A DNA stretch of 64,000 nt from Nocardia sp. BMG51109 (GCF_000526215.1 NZ_JAFQ01000004.1:4526001-4590000), one strand, 5' to 3'. Shown: positions 41,818 through 51,713, counted from the stretch's first letter. The notes: a model not told the origin generated them from the sequence alone. Program-made: numbers and translations.

Positions 41818-42991
41818 GTGAACACGATCGTCGACATACGGTCTACACCCGAGCTCGAGCCCAGGCAGGCGTTCGAGCAGTGGGAGGGTGCGCTCTCCGA
41901 ATCCTTTCTTCCGATGGGGATCAGTAATCCACAGCCCGAGCGGTTCCACGGCCGGGCCCGGTTCGCCACCTATGACTCCGTGGACGTCGGGGCGGTCAGA
42001 GCTACTCCGCACCGTGTCTACCGTTCGCGGCGGCACCTCGACCAGCCGGACGAGCCGGCTATAGTGGCGTTCCTCCCGACGGCCGGTCCCTGCCAATTGG
42101 ACATGTCGGGTCGCCTCAGCGCGGTCGAGCCGGGTGCGCTGTTCATCTACGACAGCTCACAACCGATGGCGTCGTACCACGGGAGCGCGTGGGGAGTGAC
42201 CTTGGCGGGGGCGCCGCTGTCCAGCATTGTGGAGCGGACCGGGTTGCCGATCGGTCGGCTGCCCATCAATGCTCGGCTGCCCACTGTCAACGGTGCGGTC
42301 GGTGTGATCGAGCGGTTCTTCCGGGGGCTGCTGGCGGTGCAGCAGACCGACCCGGCGGCCGCGGAGGTGCTGGGTGCGCACGCTATCGACCTGGTGGCCT
42401 CCGCGATCCTGCTGACGTCCGGTACCCGACTCGCCGGGCAACCGGCGCAGGCGCTGGCCCGGCAGCAGGTGTTGGAGTTCATCCGGAATCATTACACCGA
42501 AACGGATCTCACCACGGACCGGATCGCGCACGCGTGTGCGGTGTCGCGGCGCACCCTGTATCGGTTGTTCGAGGATGTCGAGGGTGGTGTCGGTGCGACG
42601 CTCCGGCGGTGCCGCATCGATGCCGCCCAGGCTTGGCTGCGCGCGGACCGTGTTCTGTCGCTCGAGTCGATCGCCGCGGTGTCCGGTTTCGCGTCGGATC
42701 GGCACTTCTATCGTGTCTTCAAGCAGCAGACGGGAATGACGCCCGGCGAGTACCGGGCGCTGCAACACTCGGCGGATCGACCGCTCGCGTGACATGTCTC
42801 GTCGGAGTGAGGCCCTCGAATCGGCGCAGCGGCCGGCGTTGATCGCCGCCCCGCACGGGTGCTCCCGGCCCGGCTGTGACCCCCGGCCAGTCCGTGCGCG
42901 GTGCATCACGTGCTGGCCTACCGCAAGAACGGCGCCACCGACATCGAGAAGGTGGCAAGTCGCTGAGAACACCTCTGGCGGACCAGGCGGT
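41613..42991 (+). repeat. 50-bp direct repeats bracketing the first AraC gene
   Basis: 41613-41662 and 42942-42991 are identical except at one base (catcgagaaggtggcaagtc at the left end of each). They lie 1329 bp apart. Together with the similar leaders and coding sequences of the two AraC genes they show that a ~1.4-kb unit was duplicated in tandem. Confidence 0.85.
41818..42792 (+). CDS. AraC-family regulator (copy 1)
   Basis: 324 residues. The N-terminal cupin-like AraC-binding domain (about 1-200; YRSRRHLDQPDEPAIVAFL, FIYDSSQPMASYHG) precedes two HTHs (about 220-315; HACAVSRRTLYRLFEDVEGG and SIAAVSGFASDRHFYRVFKQ). It probably senses a small ligand and activates nearby genes. GTG 41818 is chosen because it gives the N-terminus shared with the second copy. 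No Shine-Dalgarno is evident, so a leaderless transcript is possible. Confidence 0.85.
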   Translation: MNTIVDIRSTPELEPRQAFEQWEGALSESFLPMGISNPQPERFHGRARFATYDSVDVGAVRATPHRVYRSRRHLDQPDEPAIVAFLPTAGPCQLDMSGRLSAVEPGALFIYDSSQPMASYHGSAWGVTLAGAPLSSIVERTGLPIGRLPINARLPTVNGAVGVIERFFRGLLAVQQTDPAAAEVLGAHAIDLVASAILLTSGTRLAGQPAQALARQQVLEFIRNHYTETDLTTDRIAHACAVSRRTLYRLFEDVEGGVGATLRRCRIDAAQAWLRADRVLSLESIAAVSGFASDRHFYRVFKQQTGMTPGEYRALQHSADRPLA

Positions 42992-43318
42992 TCGGGTGTA
43001 GCCGATTTCCGGACGTTCGGTCGCGCCGTTACGGTAGTGCTCTATCCGGGGTGCCGGTGGTGGGTCATGCCGCTCGGTGCCGCCAGTCGGCCTCGAGCGG
43101 TGCGGTGTGAGGCCGGTTGCGAGCTGTGTTGGTGCGCGGGAGGGGCCGCGGGCGTACGCGGAGAAGCGGAAGGGCGGTGACGCGGGAGTACCGGGCACGT
43201 GCGATCCGGCCGGATCCGTCGGTGCCGAGACACGATTTGTCAGTGTGGTGGTGCCGAAATTGTGATAGGAGACTGGATTTCGGATCCGGTCCGGCGATCC
43301 CGGTGCAAGAATTATCGC
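42793..43318. other. Spacer between the AraC duplicates
   Basis: 526 bp without a convincing gene. It contains the second 50-bp repeat, then a GC-rich stretch. The 43240-43318 segment matches the leader of the first AraC gene (gataggag-ctggatttcgg and ccggcgatcccggtgc are shared). Confidence 0.6.
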
Positions 43319-44344
43319 GTGAGTGGCATCCCGGCGAACACTGTGATCGACATACGGTCGACACCCGAACTCGCGCCCGGGCAGGCGCTCGAGCAGTGGG
43401 AAAGTGTGCTTTCCGAATCCTATTTTCCCCTGGCGGTCAGTAATCCGCAGATGGAGAGGTTCCACAGCCGGGTCAGGGCCGTCACTTACGGTGCCGTGGG
43501 CGGCTCGTTGATCGAAGGCACGCCCCAGCGCGTGTACCGGTCGCGGCGGCATGTGGATCGGCCGGACGAGCCGATCCTGATGGCGCTCTTTGCGACCGCC
43601 GGCCGTGGCACCCTGGAGGGGGCCGGCCGAGACAGCGTGATCGAGCCGGGCGGGCTGCTCCTCTACGACAACGTCCAGCCGTGCGCTGCACACTTCGGCA
43701 GCACGTGGGGGCTGCTGTCCATGCAGGTGCAGCTGCCCAGCATCGTGGAGCGGACCGGGATATCCATCGGTCGGCTGCCGATCAATGTTCGGATACCCAG
43801 CAGCGGCGCGGTCGGTGTGATCGAGCGGTTCTTCCGGGATCTGCTGGAGGTGCAGCAGACCGATCCGGAGGCCGCGGCGAGGCTGGGCGAGCACGCCGTC
43901 GACTTGATGGCCTCGGCGGTCCTGCTGGCGTGCGGGGCCCAGCCCACCGAGCAATCGGCGCAGGCGCTGGCCCGGCAGCAGGCACTGGCGTTCGTCCGGC
44001 GTCATTACACCGACCCGGATCTCACCACGGAGCAGATCGCGCAGGCATGCGCGGTGTCGCGGCGCACCCTGTATCGGCTGTTCGAGGATGTCGAGGGTGG
44101 TGTCGGTGCGATGGTCCGGCGGCGGCGCATCGGTACCGCCCAGGCGTTGCTCCGCGTGGACGGTGTCCGGTCGCTCGAGTCGATTGCCGCGGCGTGTGGT
44201 TTCGCGTCGGATCGGCACTTCTATCGTGCCTTCAAGCAGGCGACGGGGATGACGCCCGGCGAGTACCGGGCGCTGCAACATCCGGCGGATCGACCACCCG
44301 CTCAACATGTTTCGTCGGTGACAGGGCACGATCCGGTGGCCTGA
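43319..44344 (+). CDS. AraC-family regulator (copy 2)
   Basis: 341 residues, a close paralogue of the gene 1.5 kb upstream. It shares DIRSTPEL, ERFFRDLLEVQQTDPEAAARL and near-identical HTH segments (CAVSRRTLYRLFEDVEGGVGA and CGFASDRHFYRAFKQATGM). The effector domain is more diverged, so the two may sense different ligands while recognising similar DNA. GTG 43319 is used; GTG 43340 is an alternative because the start codon of copy 1 is GCG here. Confidence 0.85.
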   Translation: MSGIPANTVIDIRSTPELAPGQALEQWESVLSESYFPLAVSNPQMERFHSRVRAVTYGAVGGSLIEGTPQRVYRSRRHVDRPDEPILMALFATAGRGTLEGAGRDSVIEPGGLLLYDNVQPCAAHFGSTWGLLSMQVQLPSIVERTGISIGRLPINVRIPSSGAVGVIERFFRDLLEVQQTDPEAAARLGEHAVDLMASAVLLACGAQPTEQSAQALARQQALAFVRRHYTDPDLTTEQIAQACAVSRRTLYRLFEDVEGGVGAMVRRRRIGTAQALLRVDGVRSLESIAAACGFASDRHFYRAFKQATGMTPGEYRALQHPADRPPAQHVSSVTGHDPVA

Positions 44345-44485
44345 CGGCGCCGAGCGCGACTTGAGCTATCGGTTCGCGACTGAGCTATCGGTTGTCGGTC
44401 CGTGGTCGACCGTGACCGTTACCTCGAGACGCTGGGTTCAACGCCTGGGCCGGGCACCGCTGCGTCACCGGCAGCTGCGCGATGA

Positions 44486-46567
44486 TCAGGCTGGCGTCGC
44501 CAGGGCGAAGGGGAGAACCGCGGGGGCTCCCGCCAGGCGGAGGGTGCGGGCGGCGAGGGTGAAGGTCCAGCCGGTGTCGGTGAGGGCGTCCACCAGCAGG
44601 ATCGGGCCGTCGGGGGTGAGGTCGGGTGGCTCCCAGGAGTCGAACAGGGCGGCGACGCGGTGGGCGGAATTGGCGGCGGAGACCGGCGAGCGGTCGGGGC
44701 GGGTGCGCAGGGTGCCGAGATGGTTCAGGCGGCCGATGTGCGCGAGCCGGGCCGCCAGGTCGGACGTCAGGCGGGGATGGGTGGGCGACTCCAGGGCCAG
44801 CACCGCGGTGGGCCGCTGCTCCCAGTTCCATTCGCGCAGTACGGTGATGCAGGCTTCGACGATCTCGTCGGGCACCGGCTCGTCCGGCCCGTCGAGCAGG
44901 GCGCGCAGGCGCTTGCCCCAGGCCAGATCGCTGAGCCGGCCGAGCACCCGGCCGGTCCCCGGACCGTCGGTGATCTTGCCGGACAACGGAATTCCGAGTC
45001 TGTCCATCCCCGTCGGCCATTGTTTGCGGGGTGCCAGATCGATACCGGGACGGTCCAGGCGCAGGCGGGTGGCGGTGATGTCGTCGGCATCGACCGTGGT
45101 GTCGGGGTGCGCCCCCGTGCAGTTGTCGCAACGGCCGCAACCGGTTTCGGCCGGCTCGGGATCGTCGAGCTGGCCGCGGAGGAAGTTCATCCGGCAGCCG
45201 GTGGTCGACTGGTAGTCGATCATCGCCTGCTGCTCGGACTCCCGCGCGGCCGACAGGCGCTCGTAGCGCTCGGTGTCGTAGACCCAAGGCTCCCCGGTCG
45301 CGATCCAGCCGCCGCGCACCCGCTGGACCGCGCCGTCCACGTCGAGCACCTTCAGCACCATCTCCAGCCGCGAGCGGTTCAGCTCCACCAGCGGCTCCAG
45401 CGCCGCCGTCGACTGCGGCCGCTCCCGATCGAGCACGTCGAGCACGGCGCGGACCACGTGTTCACGCGGAAAGGCAACGGAGGCAAAGTAACTCCAGATT
45501 CTGCGGTCCTCCGGCCCGGGCAGCAGCAGCACCTCGGCGCGCTCGGTGGCGCGGCCCGCGCGACCCACCTGCTGGTAGTAGGCGATGGGCGAGGAGGGCG
45601 CGCCGAGATGCACGACGAAACCCAGATCCGGTTTGTCGAAACCCATTCCGAGCGCGGACGTGGCGACCAGTGCCTTGACCTCGTTGTCCAGCAGGGCCCG
45701 TTCGAGCGATTCGCGCTCGGCCGGATCGGTGCGGCCGGTGTAGGCGGCGACCCGGTGGCCCTGCGTCACCAGCAGGTCGGCCACGTCGTGTGCGGCGGCG
45801 ACCGTGAGCGTGTAGATGATCCCGGCGCCGGGCAGCTCGTGCAGACGCCTGCCCAGCCAGGCGGTGCGCCGCACGGCGTCGTCGATGCGGACCACCGACA
45901 TGTGCAGCGATTCGCGGTCCAGGGTGCCGCGCAGGACGAGGGTGTCGGTGCCGATCTGGGTGGCGACGTCCGTCACCACGCGGTCGTTGGCGGTGGCGGT
46001 GGTGGCCAGGACGGGCACGTCGCTGCCGAGGTCGGCGATCAGCGTGCGGATGCGGCGATAGTCGGGCCGGAAGTCGTGGCCCCAGTCGGACACGCAGTGC
46101 GCCTCGTCGATCACCACCAGGCCCGCGTCGGCGGCCAGCTTCGGCAGTACCGAATCGCGGAAGTCCGGATTGTTCAGCCGCTCCGGGCTGACCAGCAGCA
46201 CGTCGACCTCGCCCGCGGCGACCCGCGCGTGGATCTCGTCCCATTCCGTCACGTTGCCCGAATTGATGGTCGCCGCAACGACTCCCGCGCGCTGCGCGGA
46301 CGCCACCTGGTTGCGCATCAGCGCCAGCAGCGGCGACACGATCACCGTCGGGCCGTGCCCGGCGCGGCGCAGCAGCTTGGCGGCGATGAAGTACACCGCC
46401 GACTTGCCCCATCCGGTGCGCTGCACCACCAGCGCGCGGCGGCGCTGCACCACCAGCGCCTCGATCGCCGTCCACTGGTCCTCCCGCAGCCGCGCGTGCG
46501 GCCCGGCCAGCTCCCGCAGCAGTTCCTCGGCGGATTCCCGCAGATCGGTCGTAGTCACGCGCTCCAT
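44486..46567 (-). CDS. RecQ-family DNA helicase with C-terminal PRTase-like domain
   Basis: 693 residues. Helicase motifs are QRTGWGKSAVYF (residues 49-60), VIDEAHCVSDWGHDFRPDYR, TTATAN, and the C-terminal helicase half (GYG-less ATSALGMGFDKPD, YQQVGRAGRA). A RecQ zinc-binding segment has CRMNFL and CGRCDNC. The final ~60 residues show DGPILLVDALTDTGWTFTLAA, the PRPP loop of phosphoribosyltransferases. This actinobacterial variant links DNA unwinding to a nucleotide-binding module of unknown role. ATG 46567 is used; GTG 46558 is possible. Confidence 0.88.
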   Translation of the reverse strand: MERVTTTDLRESAEELLRELAGPHARLREDQWTAIEALVVQRRRALVVQRTGWGKSAVYFIAAKLLRRAGHGPTVIVSPLLALMRNQVASAQRAGVVAATINSGNVTEWDEIHARVAAGEVDVLLVSPERLNNPDFRDSVLPKLAADAGLVVIDEAHCVSDWGHDFRPDYRRIRTLIADLGSDVPVLATTATANDRVVTDVATQIGTDTLVLRGTLDRESLHMSVVRIDDAVRRTAWLGRRLHELPGAGIIYTLTVAAAHDVADLLVTQGHRVAAYTGRTDPAERESLERALLDNEVKALVATSALGMGFDKPDLGFVVHLGAPSSPIAYYQQVGRAGRATERAEVLLLPGPEDRRIWSYFASVAFPREHVVRAVLDVLDRERPQSTAALEPLVELNRSRLEMVLKVLDVDGAVQRVRGGWIATGEPWVYDTERYERLSAARESEQQAMIDYQSTTGCRMNFLRGQLDDPEPAETGCGRCDNCTGAHPDTTVDADDITATRLRLDRPGIDLAPRKQWPTGMDRLGIPLSGKITDGPGTGRVLGRLSDLAWGKRLRALLDGPDEPVPDEIVEACITVLREWNWEQRPTAVLALESPTHPRLTSDLAARLAHIGRLNHLGTLRTRPDRSPVSAANSAHRVAALFDSWEPPDLTPDGPILLVDALTDTGWTFTLAARTLRLAGAPAVLPFALATPA

Positions 46568-47011
46568 CGTGCCCGACGCCACCGACACCGGCGAGGATCC
46601 GCGCATTCCCGCACCCCGTCCCCGTTCCCGCACCCTGCCCACCGGCGTGGCGGGCATGCGCGGGGTGCGGCCCGAGGAGCCGACGGCCGGCGGCGACCGG
46701 CACGCGAACCCGGGTCGGGCGGCGACGTAGCGGGACGTATGCAGCCGATCGGCGATGGTTCCGGTGTCCACCGCTCGAACGGGCGCCGGACCGGCGAGAT
46801 GCGCGCCCGCGACTCGGCGCACGGCCGGGGGAACCACAGCACCGGCCGCGTCGAAAGGTGCCGTGCCGGTGAGATGTACTGCCGTGTCTCGGCACACGGC
46901 GAGGCATCACGCAGCGTCGATCTCGTCGAAGGGCGCGGTGCCGGCGAGAGGCGCCGCCTCATCCCCGCACGTGCCCTCGGGAGCAGGTGGTGCGGTCCCG
47001 ATCGAATGTGT
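46568..47011. repeat. ~75-bp imperfect repeats upstream of recQ
   Basis: No gene is supported. Three related segments start near 46774, 46848 and 46925 (tcgaa-gggcgc-g-accggcgaga type), about 75 bp apart. Open frames exist on both strands because of the GC content but resemble nothing. The texture resembles the 135-bp repeats between obg and proB. Confidence 0.55.
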
Positions 47012-47917
47012 CTATTCCCGCTCGGGCCCGGAGTCGGCCGTTTCGGCGGCCAGTTCGGTCAGGCGGGTGCGGACCAGGTCCGGGCGCTCCTCGGCGATGA
47101 AATGCCCGCAGCCGGAGACGTATTCGACCGTGTAGTCGTCGGCGTTCGCGGTCTGCGCGGAGGCCAGCGACGGGTGGACGGCCCCGTCGTCGACGCCGAA
47201 GAGGGCGCGGATCGGGACCGTGGCGCGGCGGCGTTCGGGACGGCGCCGGGCCGCCACCTCGTGCAGCAGGAATGTGCGATAGGTATCGGTGGCGGCGCGG
47301 GCGGTGACCGGATCGCGGAAACGGTCGGAGTAGATGCGGACCACCTCGGGCGGGAACTTACCGCGGTGGGTGGCTCCCAGCCGGAACATCTGGTCGACGA
47401 AACGGGTACGGCGGTGCAACGGCATACCGAGCGCGGCCACCAGCGGCTGGTACAGCAGGAACCGCCATAGGTGCGGGGCTATCGCGCGCGGCGTCTGCCA
47501 TGCGTGCGCCATGTTCAGCGGCAGATAACCGTCGAACCGTCCGGGATCGGCCAGCACCATCAGATAGCCGACGAAGGCGCCCCAATCGTGCCCGACCAGC
47601 AGTGCCCGCTCCACCCCGAGTTCGTCGAGCAGCGCCAGCAGGTCCTGGACGATGTCCTCCTTCGCCCAGCGGTGCGGCGGCGGCCCGGACCAGCCGTAGC
47701 CGGGCAGGTCCGGGGCGATGAGCCGCAGGCCCGCGGGCGGATCGGCCAGCAGGTGACGATAGGCGTAGTGATGCTGCGGCCACCCGTGCAGCAGCAGCAC
47801 CGGACGCCCGGTCGCCGGCCCCGCCTCGGTGACGTGGAACCGCACGCCCCGGGCGGTGACGAAGGAGCGCCGGACGCCGGGCAGCGGCGGCGCGTCTGTG
47901 GCATCGGTCGAGCGCAT
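47012..47917 (-). CDS. Alpha/beta hydrolase, epoxide-hydrolase/haloalkane-dehalogenase type
   Basis: 301 residues. The oxyanion segment LLLHGWPQHHYAYR, the nucleophile elbow VGHDWGAFVG with a catalytic Asp, and the C-terminal GCGHFIAEERPD with the catalytic His identify the epoxide-hydrolase-like group. ATG 47917 gives a normal N-terminus. It lies 444 bp from recQ and is not obviously linked to neighbours. Confidence 0.85.
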   Translation of the reverse strand: MRSTDATDAPPLPGVRRSFVTARGVRFHVTEAGPATGRPVLLLHGWPQHHYAYRHLLADPPAGLRLIAPDLPGYGWSGPPPHRWAKEDIVQDLLALLDELGVERALLVGHDWGAFVGYLMVLADPGRFDGYLPLNMAHAWQTPRAIAPHLWRFLLYQPLVAALGMPLHRRTRFVDQMFRLGATHRGKFPPEVVRIYSDRFRDPVTARAATDTYRTFLLHEVAARRRPERRRATVPIRALFGVDDGAVHPSLASAQTANADDYTVEYVSGCGHFIAEERPDLVRTRLTELAAETADSGPERE

Positions 47918-48085
47918 ACCCGATGCTAACCGCCGGTGACGGGCAGCCGACCAGGCCGAGAACGATTGCCGCGCGGTCGGACATTTTTCCGGCGCAGGCA
48001 CGACAATTCCGGCGCAGGCACGACAATGAGGTGCGGCAGGGACATCGAGGTCTCGTGGGCGCCGCGGGAACAGGGAGGACTGACG

Positions 48086-48568
48086 ATGCCGAACAAGTTC
48101 GAGTCACCGGCGGATTGGTCCCCGCCCGGGTCGCAGTTCCAGAATCGCGCGATGCCGGGCCGGACCGTGGGTGGCGTGCTGTTCGGGCTGGTCGTGACGC
48201 CGGTCGGGATCGCCCTCGCGGCCAAGGGCGGCGCCGACATCCGGTACTGGGTGATCGTCGGCAGGGTCGTCGACCGGTGGACGGCGGCGCTCGAGATCGT
48301 CGGCGGGTCGGTGCTGTTGTTGCTCGTGGTGTGCGCGGCGGCGTTCTCACCGCTGGGCACCACCGTGGCGGGCCTGGTGTGGGGCATCCTGCCGGGGATC
48401 CTGCACCTGCTGTTCCCGGACGAGACGTTCGCGCTGATGAGCAACCTGGCGTTCGTGGACCAGGAGATGCAGGTGGCGCTGCACGCCTGGGTGACCTACG
48501 GATTCGCGCTGATCTCCGGATTCATGTTGCTGGGCGCGGGAATCGTGGGGACGCTGCGGCACCGCTGA
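48086..48568 (+). CDS. DUF4383-like membrane protein
   Basis: 160 residues with three to four hydrophobic segments (VGGVLFGLVVTPVGIALAA, ALEIVGGSVLLLLVVCAAA, GFALISGFMLLGAGIVG). The ATG at 48086 follows agggagga. The length and topology resemble small DUF4383-like integral proteins of actinobacteria, but this is a weak assignment. Function unknown. Confidence 0.55.
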   Translation: MPNKFESPADWSPPGSQFQNRAMPGRTVGGVLFGLVVTPVGIALAAKGGADIRYWVIVGRVVDRWTAALEIVGGSVLLLLVVCAAAFSPLGTTVAGLVWGILPGILHLLFPDETFALMSNLAFVDQEMQVALHAWVTYGFALISGFMLLGAGIVGTLRHR

Positions 48569-48597
48569 ACACGACACCGCTGAACACCGGGAGGGCC

Positions 48598-49812
48598 TCA
48601 CCCCTTCACGCACAGCACCTGGCGCAGTGTCGCGACCACGTCCACCAGGTCCCGCTGGGCCGCGATGACCTCGTCGATGTCCTTGTAGGCGGCCGGGATC
48701 TCATCGATCACCCCGGCGTCCTTGCGGGATTCGACGCCCTCGGTCTGCGCCGCCAGATCCGCCACCGTGAACTGCTTCTTGGCGGCGTTGCGGCTCATCC
48801 GCCGGCCGGCACCGTGCGAAGCGGACCGGAACGAGGCGGGATTTCCCTTGCCGCGCACCACATACGACCGCGAGCCCATGGAGCCCGGGATCAGCGCCAG
48901 GTCGCCGTCGCCGGCCCGCACCGCGCCCTTGCGGGTCACCAGCATCGGCACGCCGTCGATCGTCTCCTCCGCCACGTAGTTGTGATGGCAGGAGATCGGC
49001 TGCTCGAATCGCACCGGCAGCGTGGCGAATTCGTCGCGCACCGCCCGGCACACCAGCGCGAGCATGACCGCTCGGTTGCGGGACGCGTACTCCTGCGCCC
49101 ACGTCAGGTCGCGCCGGTAGGCATCCATTTCCGGTGTGCCGGAGAGGAATACGGCCAGATCGCGGTCGGGCAGATCGTGGTTGTGCGGCAGTGTCCGCGC
49201 CACCGCCATGTGCCGCTCGGCCAGCTCCTTGCCGATATTGCGGCTGCCGGAGTGCAGCAGGATCCACACGTGCTGTTCGGTGTCCAGGCACACCTCGATG
49301 AAGTGATTGCCGCCGCCCAGCGTGCCCATCTGCTTGTGCGCCTTGGACTCTCGCGGCCGTACTCCCGAATCCAGATCGCCGAACGCGCCCCAGAACCGGT
49401 CCCAGCCGCCGCGCGACGAGCCGCGCGGCCCGGCCGCCTCCGCCTCCAGCCGGGTGACGTTCACCGCGTCGTCGTGGGCGGAGAATCCCACCGGCACCGC
49501 CGCTTCGATCCGCGACCGCAGCGACCGGAGGCTGTCGGGCAGTTCGGCGGCGGTCAGCGAGGTGCGCACCGCCTCCATGCCGCAGCCGATGTCCACCCCG
49601 ACCGCGGCCGGGGCGACCGCGTCGCGCATCGCGATGACCGAGCCGACGGTGGCGCCCTTGCCGAGATGCACATCGGGCATCACGCGGACGCCGTGCACCC
49701 ATTCCAGTTGCGCGATAGTGCGCAGCTGGCGCAGCGCGGCCTGCTCGACCTCGTGCTCATGGGCCCACATCAGCGTCTGCGCCCGGGTGCCGCGCAGCTC
49801 GACGGGAAACAT
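48598..49812 (-). CDS. rtcB: RNA-splicing ligase RtcB
   Basis: 404 residues. DVHLGKGATVGS, VGVDIGCGMEAV, LGGGNHFIEV, HSGSRNIG and ASHGAGRRMSR are the metal and GTP sites; His333 is the residue expected to be guanylylated. RtcB seals 2',3'-cyclic phosphate and 5'-OH RNA ends with GTP and Mn2+, in tRNA or rRNA repair. ATG 49812 with aggaaagg upstream is the start. No rtcA or archease gene adjoins. Confidence 0.95.
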   Translation of the reverse strand: MFPVELRGTRAQTLMWAHEHEVEQAALRQLRTIAQLEWVHGVRVMPDVHLGKGATVGSVIAMRDAVAPAAVGVDIGCGMEAVRTSLTAAELPDSLRSLRSRIEAAVPVGFSAHDDAVNVTRLEAEAAGPRGSSRGGWDRFWGAFGDLDSGVRPRESKAHKQMGTLGGGNHFIEVCLDTEQHVWILLHSGSRNIGKELAERHMAVARTLPHNHDLPDRDLAVFLSGTPEMDAYRRDLTWAQEYASRNRAVMLALVCRAVRDEFATLPVRFEQPISCHHNYVAEETIDGVPMLVTRKGAVRAGDGDLALIPGSMGSRSYVVRGKGNPASFRSASHGAGRRMSRNAAKKQFTVADLAAQTEGVESRKDAGVIDEIPAAYKDIDEVIAAQRDLVDVVATLRQVLCVKG

Positions 49813-50180
49813 CGTTCGATCCTTTCCTCGGATATCGAGTTCCACGGTAGGGAACGGACATTCGCGACGCACCCGAATATGTGCCGGGCAGAGCCGTGCC
49901 GGGCCGTCGAACTCGGGTGCCGGTCGAAGCGGTGGGTGTCCGGATCGATGCCGGCCGTAATTCGTGATGCGCGGCGGAATTGCCGAGTGTGCCGCGGCCC
50001 GTCCCTGGTCAAAGTGGGGTTCCGTCTGGTACCTGTGATTTCGGGCCTGATACGCACCGCCTCATCGGAAACGCTGACGTCGCCTACCGGTTGCCGGGCG
50101 TGGGATCGATGTGGTTGCCGCGGAAGGCTTCGCGACGGTGTGGCGTTCGGTGCGATTCGGGCACGGCGAGGGGAGATCTC
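49813..50180. other. Intergenic region, nothing recognised
   Basis: 368 bp between divergent rtcB and the peptidase-like gene. It must hold both promoters, but no clear motif, RNA or gene could be supported by eye. Confidence 0.5.
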
Positions 50181-51713
50181 ATGCGGGCACGGTGGTTTCT
50201 CATGCGGGCGCGGTGGTTTCGGCGGATGGCCGCGGTCGGGGTGCTGGCGGCCGCGGTGGTGATCCCCGTATCGCCGGCGAGCGCCGAGGGCGATCCGCCG
50301 GCCGCCCTGGCCCGCTTCTACGACCAGGCCCTGGACTGGAAGCCCTGCGGCGATCCGGCACTCGACGGCGCGGGGGCGCAGTGCGCGGGCGTGCGCGTCC
50401 CGCTCGACTACGGCCGCCCCGACGGCCGCACGACCACGGTGGCGATCTCGCGCATCCCGGCCACGGATCCGGCCCGCCGCCGCGGGATCATGCTCTCCAA
50501 TCCCGGCGGCCCCGGCGGTCCGGGGCTGAGCATGATGGTGACGGTGCGCGACCGGCTGACCCCGGACGTGCGCGCCCAATACGATCTGATCGGCATGGAC
50601 CCGCGCGGTATCGGCCGCTCCGATCGGGTGCACTGCGCCATCCCGTTGCCGACCATGCTGTTCTCGGCCGGTTTCGACGTATTCGGCTATGCGCGCGACA
50701 CGGCACTGGCGGGCGCCCTGGCCGCCTCCTGCATTGCGCCCGATCCGGACAAGGCCCGCCATACGACGACCCGCAATATCGCCCGCGACATGGACGTCAT
50801 CCGCGGCGCGTTCGGCGACGAACGGGTCAATTACTACGGCGGCTCCTACGGTTCCTACCTCGGCGGGGTCTACCTGCAGATGTTCGGCCGGCACGCCGAC
50901 CGGTTCGTGCTGGACAGCGGCGTCGACGACGAGCGCTACTGGCTCGGCATGTTCCAGGACATGGGCGGGACCAACGAGGCCGCCCTGGACGACTGGTCGA
51001 TCTGGGCGGCCCGGCACGACGGCGACCACCACTTCGGCGCTACGCCCCCGCAGGTGCGCGGGTATGTCGAGAACCTGGTGCGGCGGGCGGCCGGGCATCC
51101 GGTCTTCAGCGACGGTTATCTCATCGACGAGCACACGGTGCCGATGATGATGCTGTCGCTGCTGGCGAACCCGAAGCTCGATGCCGACCTCGCCGACGTC
51201 CTGCGGATCGTCGATGACGCGGTGTCCGGGCGTCCGTTCGATATGAAGACGCTGAAGGCGAAGATCACCGCGGCCGTGCCCACCGAGGCGTCCGGCATGG
51301 CGGCGATCATGTGCGGCGACAAGGCGGCTCCCCGCGATCCGGCGTGGTACTACCGCAATATCGAGGCGATCCGGGCCGCCCAGCCGGTCTTCGGCGCGTT
51401 CGCCAACAACATCACGGCCTGCGCCTACTGGCCGGATCCGGTCGAACCGCCGACCGAGATGAACAACGCGAACCAGGCGCTGATCCTGGGCACGATCCAC
51501 GACACCAGGACCGCCTACACGCAAAGCCTTGCGCTGCATCGCGACCTGACCGCTTCGCGCCTGGTCACCCTGGCGAACACCCGCATCCACGGCGCCTTCC
51601 GGGTCGGCCTCAGCCCGTGCGTCAGCGACATCGTCAACACCTACTTCGACGACGGCACGCTGCCCGCCGCCGACCTCACCTGCGAGCCCGACCCCAGCTA
51701 TTTTCCCGAGTAG
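50181..51713 (+). CDS. Secreted alpha/beta-hydrolase peptidase (tripeptidyl aminopeptidase-like)
   Basis: 510 residues with an N-terminal signal peptide (basic MRARWF, hydrophobic VGVLAAAVVIPVS, ASA-type cleavage). The oxyanion motif NPGGPGGPG and nucleophile YYGGSYGSYLG (Ser222) match the S33-like exported peptidases of actinobacteria. The first seven codons are duplicated (MRARWFLMRARWF), so translation may start at 50181 or 50202. gaggggaga precedes the first. It is expected outside the cell or at the envelope. Confidence 0.8.
   Translation: MRARWFLMRARWFRRMAAVGVLAAAVVIPVSPASAEGDPPAALARFYDQALDWKPCGDPALDGAGAQCAGVRVPLDYGRPDGRTTTVAISRIPATDPARRRGIMLSNPGGPGGPGLSMMVTVRDRLTPDVRAQYDLIGMDPRGIGRSDRVHCAIPLPTMLFSAGFDVFGYARDTALAGALAASCIAPDPDKARHTTTRNIARDMDVIRGAFGDERVNYYGGSYGSYLGGVYLQMFGRHADRFVLDSGVDDERYWLGMFQDMGGTNEAALDDWSIWAARHDGDHHFGATPPQVRGYVENLVRRAAGHPVFSDGYLIDEHTVPMMMLSLLANPKLDADLADVLRIVDDAVSGRPFDMKTLKAKITAAVPTEASGMAAIMCGDKAAPRDPAWYYRNIEAIRAAQPVFGAFANNITACAYWPDPVEPPTEMNNANQALILGTIHDTRTAYTQSLALHRDLTASRLVTLANTRIHGAFRVGLSPCVSDIVNTYFDDGTLPAADLTCEPDPSYFPE

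Noticed and set aside
41613..42991. Insertion sequence bounded by 50-bp direct repeats
   Set aside because: The interval contains an AraC gene, not a transposase, and the similarity extends into the second AraC gene, so it is a tandem duplication.
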